Shown piece by piece: positions 1 to 13,900 of a stretch of DNA of 64,000 nt; position 1 is the first letter of the stretch, and every line of letters starts with the position of its first letter. Source of the stretch: Ipomoea triloba (lineage: Eukaryota > Streptophyta > Magnoliopsida > Solanales > Convolvulaceae); the NCBI RefSeq assembly GCF_003576645.1, contig NC_044922.1:23836805-23900804 (forward strand), given 5' to 3'. The notes under the pieces are model-generated. The model had not been told where the DNA came from, did not search any database, and saw only the letters and a program-made list of their open reading frames with translations. Made by a program: the position numbers and the translations under genes.

Positions 1-1574
1 ATTTGTCCTCACTGAAAATTATTGGCATAAAAAGTTAGAGCGCAAGGCTTGGGCCTTGGTGTATTATTCTGCTCTTGAAAAGATATGTTGAGTGGATGAC
101 CACTTAGTTAAGATATCATTGCGTGATTAATTAGCATTAAATGCTTAATCCGTGTGGCTCAAGTTATATTAATATAATGTGATTGATTCAACCAGGATAT
201 ATACACGCCCTAGCACAGGGGCTAGCTCACTGTAACGCGGGAGACTACAAAAAACAGACTTCAATCATTAAACTATTTGGGGATAGCAATTAACCCAGCA
301 ATCTCGAATAAGCTTCAAATTTATCTATGAACTTGAAAAAAAAAAAAAAAAAAAAAAGAAATTAGCATTTTAGCAGGTTAACAACATGTTTGTGCTGATT
401 GAGATGTCATGTGTATTTTTTATTTTTTATTCCAGTAATACTCTTTCGCTTTTGAAAAGAAACACTACATACTATCATATCCTCATATTTATATTTCTAT
501 CATCATTTTCATAACATCTCAACAATTTTAACACACTTTAAGACATTATTCAGTGTCTTGTAATACCATTACTCAAGTCTCAATACAAACTTTGTCTCCG
601 TGATCAATGTTCTTGTATTTACACACTTTATCTTCGTCTTTATGTATTCATTTAATTATTGAGTTATTTGAGTCGGGCTATCCAGTCAATTTAATCCATT
701 AACATTAAAATATTTACATTTATTTGAATTATTTTCACTTTTAATTTAATCTTATGAATGTAGGTCGTACATTTGATTCGTAAATATTATTATTATCAAA
801 TTTTGTATATGAATTTCATCTTTAAACTTTGCTAGATTTATTAGTCTTTCTAACCAAATCTTCTATAAAAGAAAGTCAAAATGTATCAAATTTTCAGTTC
901 AAAACCATGCATATAGTTAGTGCATGCAGGTCTTAAACATCCTAATACATTACCAAACACTTTATGCTCAAATGGCACTTTTGTGGCTCTTCTTAAGAAA
1001 AGGTTACACGGGATCGAGTCCTGGTAGTCAGTTATTGATTCATTGGGTTATAACATATAGAAAAATGATATAACAGATATTACCTTGTAATAGAACCAAT
1101 AGTGCTAAAAAAAATCCTAACACATTTGGAAACAGAAGGTATGATTTTGAACTAAGATTTTGATACATTTCAGCTAGTTTTTATCAGAGGTTTGGTTTAA
1201 CTAACCAAATGTCGACCAAAAAAATGGAAAAAATAATACCTAGAGACTAACAACATGTTTGGTTCAATGGAATTTAAAAATTCTTTTCCTTAATAATTCT
1301 TTCAAATTGTGAATTCTCATATTTGGTTTGTGAAAAAAAATAAAAATAAATTGTAGTTTCAATTCTTAAAATTTAAAGAATTAGAATTTCACGAGGTCTA
1401 ACCACAAAAATTTTTATTCTCAGTAATTTTTCTTTCATACTAATTAATAATAGAATATAAACTCTACATTTATTTTTTAATAAATTTAAATTTAATTTCT
1501 TAAACTCATTTTATATCAAGTAAACAAATGTAAATAGATGAAGGTGAGATGAGATGGCGTGAACCTCTTTCAAA
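1..1574. other. Intergenic, AT-rich, no gene seen
   Basis: I see no coding region, RNA gene or clear transposon boundaries here. A poly(A) run lies at about 338-357. Around 1256-1440 the phrase catgtttggttcaatggaat resembles the start of Tourist-like MITEs found elsewhere in the window, but I could not fix a second end. Confidence 0.5.
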
Positions 1575-1577
1575 TTA

Positions 1578-2225
1578 GGCTATGTTTGGCAAACCTAGTT
1601 GAAGAGGTAGCTGAAAGCTGAAAAGTAGCTGAAAACTGAAAAGCTATAAGCTCGAAGCTGATATCTGAAGAGCTGTTAAGTTAGCTGTTATGCTTAAAAG
1701 TGTTTGGTAAAATTAGCTTTTTGATAAGCTGATAAATGTAAAAAGACTAAAAAGAACATCTTCATACAATTTAAATAGTTTTAAATTTAAATAGGTTTGT
1801 TTATATATTAAAATATAAAATAGTGAAATCAATATATTTTAATAAAATATAAAGTAAGAACATATATTTGAAAACATATAAAGTAAAACAAAATGTTATA
1901 ATTCATAAGATTAGTTCATACAAAAATCAATGCTCAAACACAAATGTCAAATTGAAATTGCAACCAAACATATTGAAGAGAAAAAGTCAAAAAGGTTTAG
2001 CCAAAAATGTTTTAATTGGGAAGAGTAAATGATGTCATTTCTTTAAAATAATAAGGTTAAAGATGGAAAAAAAGTTAGGAAGCTACTAGCTTATTTTGAA
2101 ACGCTACCTTAGGTAGCGTTCAAAAATAAGCTCTTATTTTAGGAACATTACCAAACAGAGCTTATAGCTTATTAGTAGCTTAAAATAAGTTATAAGCTCC
2201 TAAATAAGCTCTGTCAAACACAGCC
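1578..2225. mobile_element. Tourist-like MITE (PIF/Harbinger type)
   Basis: The ends are inverted: GGCTATGTTTGGCA at the left and TGTCAAACACAGCC at the right. A TTA trinucleotide directly flanks both ends (1575-1577 and 2226-2228), as expected for the 3-bp target duplication of PIF/Harbinger elements. The sub-terminal regions are rich in AGCTTAT/ATAAGCT motifs that also pair with each other. No transposase is encoded in the 648 bp. Confidence 0.75.
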
Positions 2226-2228
2226 TTA

Positions 2229-2748
2229 ATCGGAAGTCTCTAAACCTGTTTCTCGAAAAAAAAAAACTAAGAACCAAACTCAGTAGACCATCTGAAAAAT
2301 CTAACGGATCTTATTTAATTTGACAAAAATAATATGATGAAATTCTGATAATTTTTGTCTAATTTCAAAAGTACAACTTCTAACACTAAAGAGTACAATT
2401 TTTAATAGTATACAATGCATTTTTTACTAAACCCTAAAAGCTAAACCATCATAAACATAAAGTCATAAACTATAAATACTCCTATGCAGTAAAAAGTAAA
2501 CTCATAAACCAAAATAAAATTGAAACACTAAACCAAACAAAACAAAAAAATTAAATCGCAAACTCATAACTGGCACTTCTAACTGGCCAAAAATGCACAA
2601 TATTTTGTTAAAAAGTACATGTTTAAAATTAGATAAAATTACAAAAAATGTCACTGCAAATTTTTCCTCCTTAATCTAAAATTGTTATATCTGTCCAGAT
2701 GAATGGCTGAGATTAGTTCTTACTTTTTTCTTTAGAAACAATTTCTTT
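2229..2748. other. Intergenic, nothing recognised
   Basis: AT-rich sequence without a supported gene, RNA or transposon end. Confidence 0.5.
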
Positions 2749-3023
2749 TATATATATATATATATTACATTCACGTAGTAAATACCGGGGATTCTTTCAG
2801 TAGTTGCGTTACATTCACGTAGTAAATACCGGGGATTCTTTCAGTAGTTGCGGTGCATTCACGTAGTAGTTACGGTACATTTGTATAGTAGTCACGCAAT
2901 TGGAGTATTTGCCTGCGATGCATTCATGTAGCAGTCGCGAAACTGGATTAGTTGCAATGCATTCGTGTAGTAGATGTGGTGTATTCTTTTCACATGCAAA
3001 GCCTAATTCACATCTAAGTGGGA

Positions 3024-3064
<41 letters not shown>
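2749..3064. repeat. (TA)n-bounded repetitive element with a 44-bp exact duplication
   Basis: The segment lies between a short TA tract (2749-2765) and a longer one (about 3026-3063). Inside, a 44-bp unit occurs twice in tandem without a mismatch (2765-2808 and 2809-2852). After that come looser repeats of a GCATTC-TGTAGTAG type. The short ORFs across it read through simple sequence and are not genes. Confidence 0.6.
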
Positions 3065-3068
<4 letters not shown>

Positions 3069-3654
3069 CTACAGCTACCTTTACAAAGTCCCGTGACCAA
3101 TCATTTCCGCGCAACTTAGATTCCTTAATGATAGATCTACAAAGTTTAAACTATATAGAATAAATTGTACTATACGCCTTTAATAAGCTAGTTTAATTTA
3201 TTCACGGCTTAATAATAATTTAGGACTGGTAATTTTTTATTATTGTTATTGTTGTATTAGAATGACTAAACGTAATCTCCAACTAAAACATGCATGCACC
3301 TAAAAATTAAATAAGCGAACTAGTTAGGTAGTACAAACATATAAAATAATAACCTACATTTAGTGATGTAGGTTTTGTTGATGATTGTACAAGGCTCAAT
3401 TCATCCCTGTAATTTTCATATTTTTAATATGACGAAGCCAATCTCAAGTCATTTTTTTAATCATATATAAAATGAAAGGCTTTCATTCTTAACACAAGGA
3501 AGTGCAATTCACAATCCACACTGAAATATTCGGCAATTTAATTTATATCGTGGATCTAGACCCTGATCCAATACACAGAATTTGACTTCAGTATAAAATT
3601 CATGTTCATAATACATAGAATTTATGTTCATAATACACACACATACAATCATAC

Positions 3655-4270
<616 letters not shown>

Positions 4271-4506
4271 TAATATATGCACTAATGCACAAATACACCA
4301 CAAAACGCACAACACACCCCAAAAAGTGCACCATACCTACGCACACCTATTTGTGCATTTTCGAACATTGTGTAATGCGTTTATGCATACCTAATGGTGC
4401 ATTTTTGTGATGCATACCTAATGATGCATTTTTTTGTGATGCATGCCTAATGATTTTTTGGTGTATTTGTGTATTTTTTGTTGTGCGTTTCTTAAACATG
4501 CGCAGA
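4271..4506. repeat. Degenerate TGCAC/GTGCAT repeat block
   Basis: Short loosely periodic units (ATGCACTAATGCAC, GTGCATTTTTGTGATGCATACC) fill the stretch between two TA tracts. It shares its architecture with the neighbouring (TA)n-bounded elements, although I do not see clean inverted ends. Confidence 0.5.
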
Positions 4507-4520
4507 TATATATATATATA

Positions 4521-4742
4521 GGGTGATGTTCTAATGAGACCACCTCCCCTCGTGAGACCATGCGTGCGGACCAACATTGGTACAAATAAACTACTAAACG
4601 AATGCACACAAACTACTACATGATAGATTGTGTGCATTGTATGGCTGGAATTTTAGATTTTATGCATTCATGTAGAAGATTGTATGCATTTATGTAAAAG
4701 TCTACACTTTCTCACGGGGGAGGTGGTCTCATTTGATCACTA
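4521..4742. mobile_element. (TA)n-bounded MITE with about 30-bp inverted ends
   Basis: The left end contains ATGAGACCACCTCCCC and the right end carries its complement (GGGGGAGGTGGTCTCAT) at about 4715-4732. TA tracts lie immediately outside both ends. The interior of about 150 bp has ATGCATTCATGTAGA-like units. No coding capacity. Confidence 0.7.
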
Positions 4743-4792
<50 letters not shown>

Positions 4793-5223
4793 AAGGGTTC
4801 AGGTGTCGATATAGCTTCTTGTGTGGTTGTGTGGTTGGCACACCATAAGTACACAAACCACGCACCTTAAGCACACAAACAAAGCACCTTAAGAACACAA
4901 ACAACGCACCTAAAATTTTAAAATGACGCACCTTAAGTATACAAACCACGCATCTTAAGCACACAAACAAAGCACCTTAAGAACACAAACCACTCACCTA
5001 AACTTTTAAAATGGCGCACCTTAAGTTTCAAATACTGACACACCTTAAGCATACAAATCACGCACCATAAGAAGGAAAACAACGCACCTTAAGAAGGAAA
5101 ACCACGTACCTAAAGCTTTAGTTGACGCACCTTAAGTACACAAACCACGCACCTTAAGGAAAACCTCGCACCTAAGCAACCGCACAGCTACACCTAATAA
5201 AGCCAACCGCACAGGAACCCATT
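4743..5223. mobile_element. (TA)n-bounded element with GGGTTC ends and GCACCTTAAG repeats
   Basis: It begins after (TA)n(TG)n at about 4791 with AAGGGTTCAGGTGTCG and ends near 5222 with the inverted form CCGCACAGGAACCC, again next to a TA tract. About a dozen 20-24 bp units of the form CGCACCTTAAG-ACACAAAC occupy 4840-5175. These make the ORFs here spurious. Confidence 0.65.
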
Positions 5224-5226
5224 ATA

Positions 5227-5287
<61 letters not shown>

Positions 5288-5330
5288 GTACGTATGTATA
5301 TATGTATGTACGTATGTACGTATGTATTGG
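5224..5330. repeat. (TA)n / (TACGTATG)n simple repeat
   Basis: A TA tract broken by single TACA units, grading into TACGTATG units toward 5330. Confidence 0.9.
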
Positions 5331-6480
5331 ATCATATGAGAACAAGTCCTTAAAACAAAAGGATTGTACTAAGAAACAATTTCAGCCTTACATCTGAAAA
5401 AACCAGACGGACCAAATTAGATTTTGTAAAAATGATGCGGTGGTATTTCCATAATTATCACCAGCTTTACTATGCAAGTTTGAACACTAAAATTTGCACC
5501 ATTCAAAATTTTTTAGGTTTGCACATTTAATTAATTAGTATTAACCTATTGCACATTTTCTTTTAAAAGATTGGACTTGCGAAAGTGCACTGCACTTGGG
5601 GTTTCAATTTTAGAATATATGACTGCGTTTTTTGTTTTATTTGGTTTAGGAGTTCACTTTTTACTACTTAGAGTCTAGCATTTACGATTTAGATTTAAAA
5701 TTTAGATGTTTCATTGATTTTTTAAAATTTATCCAAGTTTGCATATTTAGTTGTTCATATTGCATATTTATGTATTCAAGTTTTCAAAGTGAATATACGA
5801 TAATTATGATAATGCCACAGTATTTTTTTTTTTAATCTAATTTGATTTGTGTGATTTTTACAAATGTAAAGATGAGATTCATAGGTGCACCATAGATCAC
5901 TCATAAGTGTACCACACCTCAGCACTTAGTGCACCACTGAAATATATATTGTGCAGGAAATTACTAAAACTCTACCGCCTTTTTTTCAATAGTGCACTAT
6001 AGACCAGCACTTTGTGGGACACCACAATTCATTCAAACGTGCACCATAGAGCACTGATAAGTGCACCACACCCCAGCTATTAGTGCACCATCGAAATATA
6101 CATTGTCTAGAAAATTATCAAAATGTCACTGTATTTTTTTTAATTAGTGAACCACATACCGACACTTTCATGTACAACATAATTCACTCAAAAGCGCACC
6201 ACATATAGCACTCATAAGTGCACCACACTCCCAACACTTTGTCACCGTCGAAATATACATGATGCAAGAAATTAAAATGTCACCACATTTTTCTTTTCAT
6301 CTTTATTGAAGCACTCATAAGTGCACCACACTCCCAGCACTTAGTGCATCGTCGAAATATACATGATGCAAGAAATTAAAATGTCACCACGTTTTTCTTT
6401 TCATCTTTATTGATTTTTAATCGTTGAGTGTACATGAGTGCATGGGATAGCAATATCGCATTTGAACCAATCTCACCATA
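5331..6480. repeat. GTGCACCA-rich repeat region with a 103-bp tandem duplication
   Basis: The motif GTGCACCA or its variants recurs from about 5880 onward. A unit of 103 bp occurs twice head to tail (6208-6310 and 6311-6413) with few differences. Weaker copies precede it at about 5885 and 6035. The start (GGATCATATGAGAACA) resembles the ends of the upstream (TA)n-bounded elements. No gene is seen. Confidence 0.6.
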
Positions 6481-6623
6481 AAAAGAAATAATAATAAATA
6501 AATGTGTTTCTGATGGCTAGTCTGAATCCCAACCTCAAGGGTTGGCTGGTGAAACTCTATCCCTGATCTCTTCTCTCAAACTTTACCTTTGTGACCAGTT
6601 GAGCTGCTCATGCAAGCAAAAAG

Positions 6624-6982
6624 AAGTTTGTAAAGTTTATTAGGCAATGACAAAAAAGTGTATACATCGAGTTTACAGAGGAAAAAAAAAGGTTTGATAA
6701 TGAAGAAACAAATCGTCTATATATAGAATTGTAGTAGCTTAGGGTGAAGAACAAATAGTCTAGCAGGTCTGTAGATGATGGTTTTTAGTGGACTGAATTT
6801 AAGTAAGGAAATAAAGTTTGTAAAGTTTATTAGGCAATGACAAAAAAGTGTATACATCGAGTTTACAGAGGAAAAAAAAAAGGTTTGATAATGAAGAAAC
6901 AAATAATCTATATATAGAATTGTAGTAGCTTAGGGTGAAGAACAAATAGTCTAGGTCTGTAGATGATGGTTATTAATGGACC
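6624..6982. repeat. Tandem duplication, unit about 190 bp
   Basis: AAGTTTGTAAAGTTTATTAG starts copy one at 6624 and copy two at 6814. The two copies match closely for about 170 bp and differ by small indels, such as one A in the poly(A) run. No open frame is conserved between them. Confidence 0.85.
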
Positions 6983-8216
6983 AAGCTCATCATAAAACTG
7001 GGATACTACCAGGGAATAGGTGTAGGAAATAAATGCCAAAGACCTTCTAGTCAAGTGACATGAAGTGACTCTCCCAAATGGGAGGTCATGACCTTGAGTC
7101 TTAGTTAAGGCGATATTAATTAACTCGTTGGGCTTCTGTAGGTTGAGAATCTATATACTACAAAGTCATGATTGAGGATTTTAGTAAAAAAAAATGCGAA
7201 GTCAATTTTATAATTATTATAAATTTAAAAGTTTACAATATTTATAAAATTGGCTCCGTCCCTTTTTCCCTTATTTTTCAACAATCCTCAACTGTTGATC
7301 TATGCAAATGTATGAACCCTCATCACCCTTGAAATATTGTAAATGGACTACAAGTGCCCTAGTTTAAATAACTAAAGACATAAATACGGCTCAAATTAAA
7401 GGGCCTAATAACTAATGGGTTGGCCATACAACGAGGAAGCTAGTTAGAAGTTACCAACCAAGCAGGCAAACCAACAAGCCACAGCCGCACACGTGCTCCG
7501 ATCCCTGTCAGTCGTCACATTTCCCACTAGTAAGTATATCATGTCACGCAAAGAAGTCGGAAGACTACCAATTGGCCATCCACTACATGCACTAATTAAC
7601 CAACCGATCAATAATTAAACTGCCCACAAACTAACCAACTGCCTAAACCTGCCCTCGCCAGCCCACCATGGTCCAGCCAGGATCATGGTGACCCGCTATA
7701 CCAAAGTGGCAAATGGCTAGTCGACTGAAGAACCAACTATCGATGTGCAAGGGCCAAATTGCCACACCCATCCCAAAAAATCCAAAATATTATCAAAATG
7801 TATGTTGAATTTATTTAAAATTTACTATGAAATGGGACATGTCAATTCAAATAAGACTAGGAAATTTATGCAATAAAAGTAAAAAGGAGAGTTTTGGAAT
7901 GGAGTATTTGGAGGTTTTGCCCAAAAACTAGGATTTGGATTTGGATTATCCCCATTATAATATAATTAAAGTGCATTAAGTTTTCTTTCTCCCCCTTGAA
8001 AAAACAAAGTTGCTTGTGACTTTAGATTTTCTTGAAAGTTCCAAGTATGACAATAACGAACTATACAAACGCAAGCTACATACTATATTGATATGCTAGC
8101 TACATGGAATATAATTAATATAAACAAATAATTAATAAAATGAACGCATCGCATCATCTTACGTTATCATATTCCATGTGGCAACAAAGGGCGCCCTGTA
8201 TGGGTGGCGCTCTCTC
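6983..8216. other. Intergenic region upstream of the NAC gene
   Basis: No gene or complete transposon is visible. This stretch would contain the upstream regulatory region of the NAC gene. I identify no specific transcription-factor site with confidence. Confidence 0.5.
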
Positions 8217-8229
8217 TCTATATATATCA
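8217..8229 (+). promoter_or_regulatory. Probable TATA box of the NAC gene
   Basis: CTATATATATC follows a CTCTCTCT run about 120 bp upstream of the NAC start codon. The spacing would give a leader of about 90-100 nt. This is a motif call only. Confidence 0.45.
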
Positions 8230-8349
8230 TCCCATCCAGAATTATTTTATCCCACAAATTAAAACCAAATAATTCATGAAAACAACTTTCCTTGTTGTTG
8301 AAAAGTGAAAAACCCATAAAAAGAAAAAAAAAAAAAAGGAAATCAAAAA

Positions 8350-8828
8350 ATGGGGTTAAGAGACATCGGAGCCACACTGCCTCCTGGGTTTAGATTTTAC
8401 CCAAGTGATGAAGAGCTAATCTGCCATTATCTGTACAACAAAATTGCTAACCAAAATGTTTCTAAGGCCACTCTTGTCGAAGTCGACCTTCACACCTGCG
8501 AGCCATGGCAACTTCCCGGTACGTATTTAGCTTCTTCTTCTTCTCATCCTTAGCTTGCTTTTTTGCCGGTGACTGAGAATCATGTCGTCAGGTTCTAGAG
8601 CTTTTTTTTTTGGGTAATTTCAAAATTTTAAGACTTTAATTGATAGTTAAAACAAGGGTAGAATAGAATAACGATTCTTTTGTTTTTGTTCATCAAAACA
8701 TCCCCTATTTTGTATAGCTAGACTAACTAGGGTTCTTCTTCTTCTTCCTTTTTTTTTTTTAATTTAATTTTTTATCATTTAGCTTGCACGAATAAAGACA
8801 CACAATTCATATAGCCGGATCAAGTTTC

Positions 8829-8870
<42 letters not shown>

Positions 8871-9159
8871 GGAACAACCTATTCACTTTATTAATTTGAG
8901 CCCATCAGCTATAGGTAACTTAGGCTGGTTTACCTCCTTATGGTCCTTTGCCGGCTAGGGTCACAGGGCGAGGGTTTACTCACTACTCACACAGTCAGGA
9001 GTGGGGTTTACCTTGTTAATCCAAAAATAATTTGAGTCAGTTAATTTTGAAAAATCTAGATTGATTTACCTCGGTCTTTTGCTGGTTAGAGTCAGAAAGT
9101 GGGGTTTACTCAGCACACACCATCGAGCAGTGACAGCGGGTTTTCCTAGTCACTCAAAA

Positions 9160-9190
<31 letters not shown>

Positions 9191-10938
9191 AAATGAATAA
9201 ATAAATAAGATTGTGATGGTAGGAAGCGTAGGGTGTTTGATTTATAATTTGATGGATAAAAGAAAATTATGAGATTAAAGGTAGGGAGAAAATTGGAGGA
9301 GAATCTTGGTAAAGAGGCTATCCTAGTGCAGTACGTGACTTGAAAGAAAAGGATGTTTGTACACATTAATTGATTGAGGTTCAATGGATTTACTTCCAGA
9401 TTTGTAGAAATTGGTATAATTTCACAGAATTAGAATTTAGAAAATATGTAAGTAAGAAAAAGAAAATATGTTTTGGGAAATATTTTCTCTTTCATACTTC
9501 TTTACATATAGCCATTTATAGAAAAGTTTCTGTAATAAGGAAATTCAAAACAAAAAACTCTTTTGTACATATATAAATAAAAATAAAAATTTTAATATAT
9601 TGTACTAATCTGTCATGTTTTAAAATATATTTTTTTTAAAATAGTTTGCATTTTTCTCAAGTTATTGAAGCACAAAGAGTCAATATTGTCCCTCTTCGAA
9701 CTCAAACCCATGCTCTCCCATATAGGAAAGTCACTTTTTGTGCCAATAGACCACTAGATCATTAGCAATTAACATTTTGTTAATATTCACTTTGTTTTTT
9801 ATTTTTATAATAACTAGTTTTTCTTATGCGCGATTCGCAAAAAATAGGTGCCCAATATTAATATTTTATATTAAAATTTTAAATTTATTTAGATTTTAGA
9901 TATTTAAATTATTGTAAATAATAATAATGTAAAATATTTTTATAAATTTTATATTTCTATTTTAGAAAATAACTAACATATAACTCCAATATATAATATG
10001 TATATATTATTATTATTATTGAAGAAAATAAGAAAATATATAGTAGATGCATGTGCATGGTAACAATAGTGGAAAAGATAACGGAAATTATAACGATAGG
10101 GATATGTTTGTCTAATATATTGTAAAGTACAACTTTTATAGCATAATGTACAAAAAAAAAAAAAAAAAAAAAACTTAACAGACAAAACATACATAAATGA
10201 AGAGTATAACCTTCATTCACACTTATTATGTTTTTAGATTAGATTAGAAGTGTGATTCATAACTATGTCTACCTATGGTTATTTTCTTTTGAAAATAAAT
10301 GCTTCTCTCTTCTCCTAAATGTTTGCATCATTAAAACTTTTTATATTTATTGATTACTTGTGAATTAGCTGACTCACCATGAATTTTTTATTATGTAAAA
10401 AAAGTTACATAATAATCAAATATAAAAAGAATAGTTTTATATATATTAGGTTTAGGGGTGAATATTACAATAGAAATTTTGAAGAGAATCTAGCATGACT
10501 CATTTTTGTTCAAGCTTGATGGATTATGGTATAACAATGTAGAAATTCATATAAATATTTTTTTCATTTTAGATTATTTATTGTTATAAAGTATCCTTAA
10601 TTTATACACCATATGAATTACTAGGTAATTACATTTATTAATACTATTATTAAATAAAACATTATGCTTGAGCAAATTGATTAATGACAAAAAATAATTT
10701 TTAATTTAATTTCTTCAAATTCCCCTTTTGTTAGTGCAGCTGTTTTCCTAGTTAATTCACTTCCAAATTAAGTATTTCTCTTAAAATTCCTTTAATAGCC
10801 AACTTTCAATGAACTTGAGAAATCATATCGTAATTCAAAAATGGTTAGTAATCATGAAAATTTATGTACAAATCCTTTAAGATAGCACCAGTCCAAGAAT
10901 ATCTTATTAGCCCAAAATCAGTAAGGAAATTCTCACCC

Positions 10939-10978
<40 letters not shown>

Positions 10979-13900
10979 CACATTCAAATTATCCTTTTCT
11001 CTGTAGGCACAAATGCACAATTATTCTCATACATTAAGACAAAATCGTTATTCTCATACTTTCTCAACTTACTGAATCATAAGGAGTCAATACACTTATT
11101 GAGTTCGAATCTGATGCCTCTTATTTCTTTAAAAATAATTTATAACTTTCAAATTTAGATTTTTTGTTTTTAATATAATTTTTAAATATATATAAAATTT
11201 ATTTATTAATAGTAATTAAATTATTTGAGTAAAATGTGATTAATTGAAAAAAGGAGTAAATGGGATTTGGATGATAGTATAATATATTTAAATTAAAAAA
11301 GAATTGGAATAGTATGTACGTATAGCACAGGCAGCTTAGGTGAGGAGAGGAGAGGACACGTAGGGCATGAAGTGAAGTTGATGGAAATGGACTGCCTGCC
11401 CACCAGATGAGATGAGCATTAATTTTAAAAAGCTAATTAAGGTTAAATAAAATAAAATAAAATAAAATAAAAGCTTAGCTTGTGAATATAATTTTGTCTC
11501 TTAATTAACTAATATATAATCTTATTAAGAATTTAAGATAGAGTAGTACAATATATAAGCTTTGGTGTAAAGGAAACATGTGAGTGTAGGTGTTTGTATG
11601 TAGAGATTCTGTTCTGATCTGACAACTACCTAAACGACCAAGCTTTCTTCGTCATTTCCTAATAATTTTGTTGGGAGGATTCTCGTACAAGACATACATA
11701 CATTGAGAATTGCTAAACATTTTCTTCTCTTTATTCACACCTCACTTCTCTCCTCTCTCCTGTCATGTCCTGTCCTCTACTCCTCACATCAAATTCTTGA
11801 TTGCATGTCCTACACAAACACTGTCAATGTGCTGGCACAACCATAATAACCAAAATACTTATCATATTTTTCGATCCCTAAATAAGTATATATATTTTTT
11901 ATAGTTGATTTGATAAAAAAGAAAGGAAATAAAAAGTGGGTCACTTTCAAAATCAATGATTAATCGGTAAAGTAAATACAGTAGGGCACCCCCAATTGAT
12001 CAGGTTGTTAATTTGGTAATCAGAAGGTTACAAGTTTAACTATTAACGGAATAGTCTATTGACCCTCTTGATTTGAGTCGATCAGCTATGACCTATGATG
12101 ACAACCTGGGTCAATTTTTTCATTGTGATCCTTTGTCAGATAGGTTCACAAGGAAGGGTTTACTAAATCCACGTCCTCGAATAGTGATTGAAGGTTTTCA
12201 TCGTCACCAAAAAAAAAAAAAAAAAAAATAGATGCAATATATATCTATAAATGAATTAGTAAACTCTTTAGATTATTTTACGTGTTCGATTTAGTATAGA
12301 GAATATTTATAGATTTAGAGACCTAATATGATATGCATTTTTTAACATTATTGATCATTTGATTTGTTCGTTAGTTATTATTATAATGATAAGTTTATAT
12401 TTTATTTTTAATTTCTTCTGGGTGTGCTTTCTTGAAATCTTAAATTAAAGTTCTTGATAATATTTAAGATCTGTTTCTTTCTTCTTTTAAAAAAAAATTA
12501 CATTTTTGTCCGCGAATTATATATATGATATAAACTTAGTTTTTGAGTTATATATTTGATCTTATCTGACTCTTAAGTTATGCTGAAAATGAAAATTTTA
12601 GTTTATTAGAGACTATTTTTATCACCAATATGTCATGACATATTTGATCCTTTAAGGACTAAATTGGTCACTTTGCACATAACTGGCAAATTATATCGAA
12701 GTCTAACATATTAATGTTTGAATAAATAAAGAGGTGGCAAAGCTGAATTCGAGCGAGTGGTACTTCTTCAGCTTCCGTGATCGGAAATATGCGACGGGTT
12801 TCCGTACCAACAGAGCCACCACTTCCGGCTACTGGAAAGCCACCGGCAAAGATCGGACGGTGATTGATCCCACAACTCGAGCAATCGTAGGGATGAGAAA
12901 AACTTTAGTGTTTTACAAGAATAGAGCCCCAAATGGCATCAAAACTGGCTGGATCATGCATGAATTTCGCCTGGAAAATCCTCATATTCCCCCCAAGGTA
13001 TATATTCTCTTCTCATTTCTTTTTCCTTTTTCCTTTTTTTTTTATAATTAAGTTAATGGTTGGCAAATTATAAGTTTGAACCCCAAACTTAAAGGCCCTT
13101 CGCGCTTATGTTATTGGGTTCTATGAGGAGAAGTAAATCGTTGTTGGGCAGAGGCCATAGAAAGGCCAAGTCAAGCAATTGGTGGCTAGGAGATTGTTCG
13201 GCGGAGATCGGAAAAGGGTCAAGTCCAGCACCCTGTCTTTTGAAAATGTGGTGATAGTATATAAGGAAATACAGTTGTGCATTGCTGTAAGATATATATA
13301 GCTTTTGGCATAGTGGGTAAGCACTAACCTAAGGGGTGTAGTTGAGTGGAAGGACTCATATATCTTTAACTAAATGTTAAGGGTTCAATTATTGGCTTTT
13401 GAGTGTATGGAGCAGTCTTAAATCTCCAAGCCAATTATCACACTCAATAGAAGTGCCTACAATTCAGCTAGGGGACTAGTCACTATATTTGACGAACCTA
13501 ACAGCACACTACACCCTTATATTAGAAGTGCCTACGTGGGACACTACACTCTTACCTTCAGACTTTCGGCCAGAGAATCAATCGCTATATTTAACAGTGA
13601 AAATTCTTGATCTATGCGGGACACTACACCCTTACACTCAAACTTTTGACCACTGAGGTATGGTCCAAACTTAATGGTTAGTTTGCTAATTATGAATGCA
13701 GGAAGATTGGGTACTATGCAGAGTGTTCCACAAATCCAAAACTGAGACCAACAACGAAAACAACATCACGTACGACGACATCGCAAGTGGCAACTTGGAG
13801 GTTTGTTTGCCGTCCACCGCCGCCTACCGTCCGGTGGCGGCGGCGTACTCTCACTCCCACAGTCCACCCAACCAAACCCAAACCTCAACCACTGCTAACT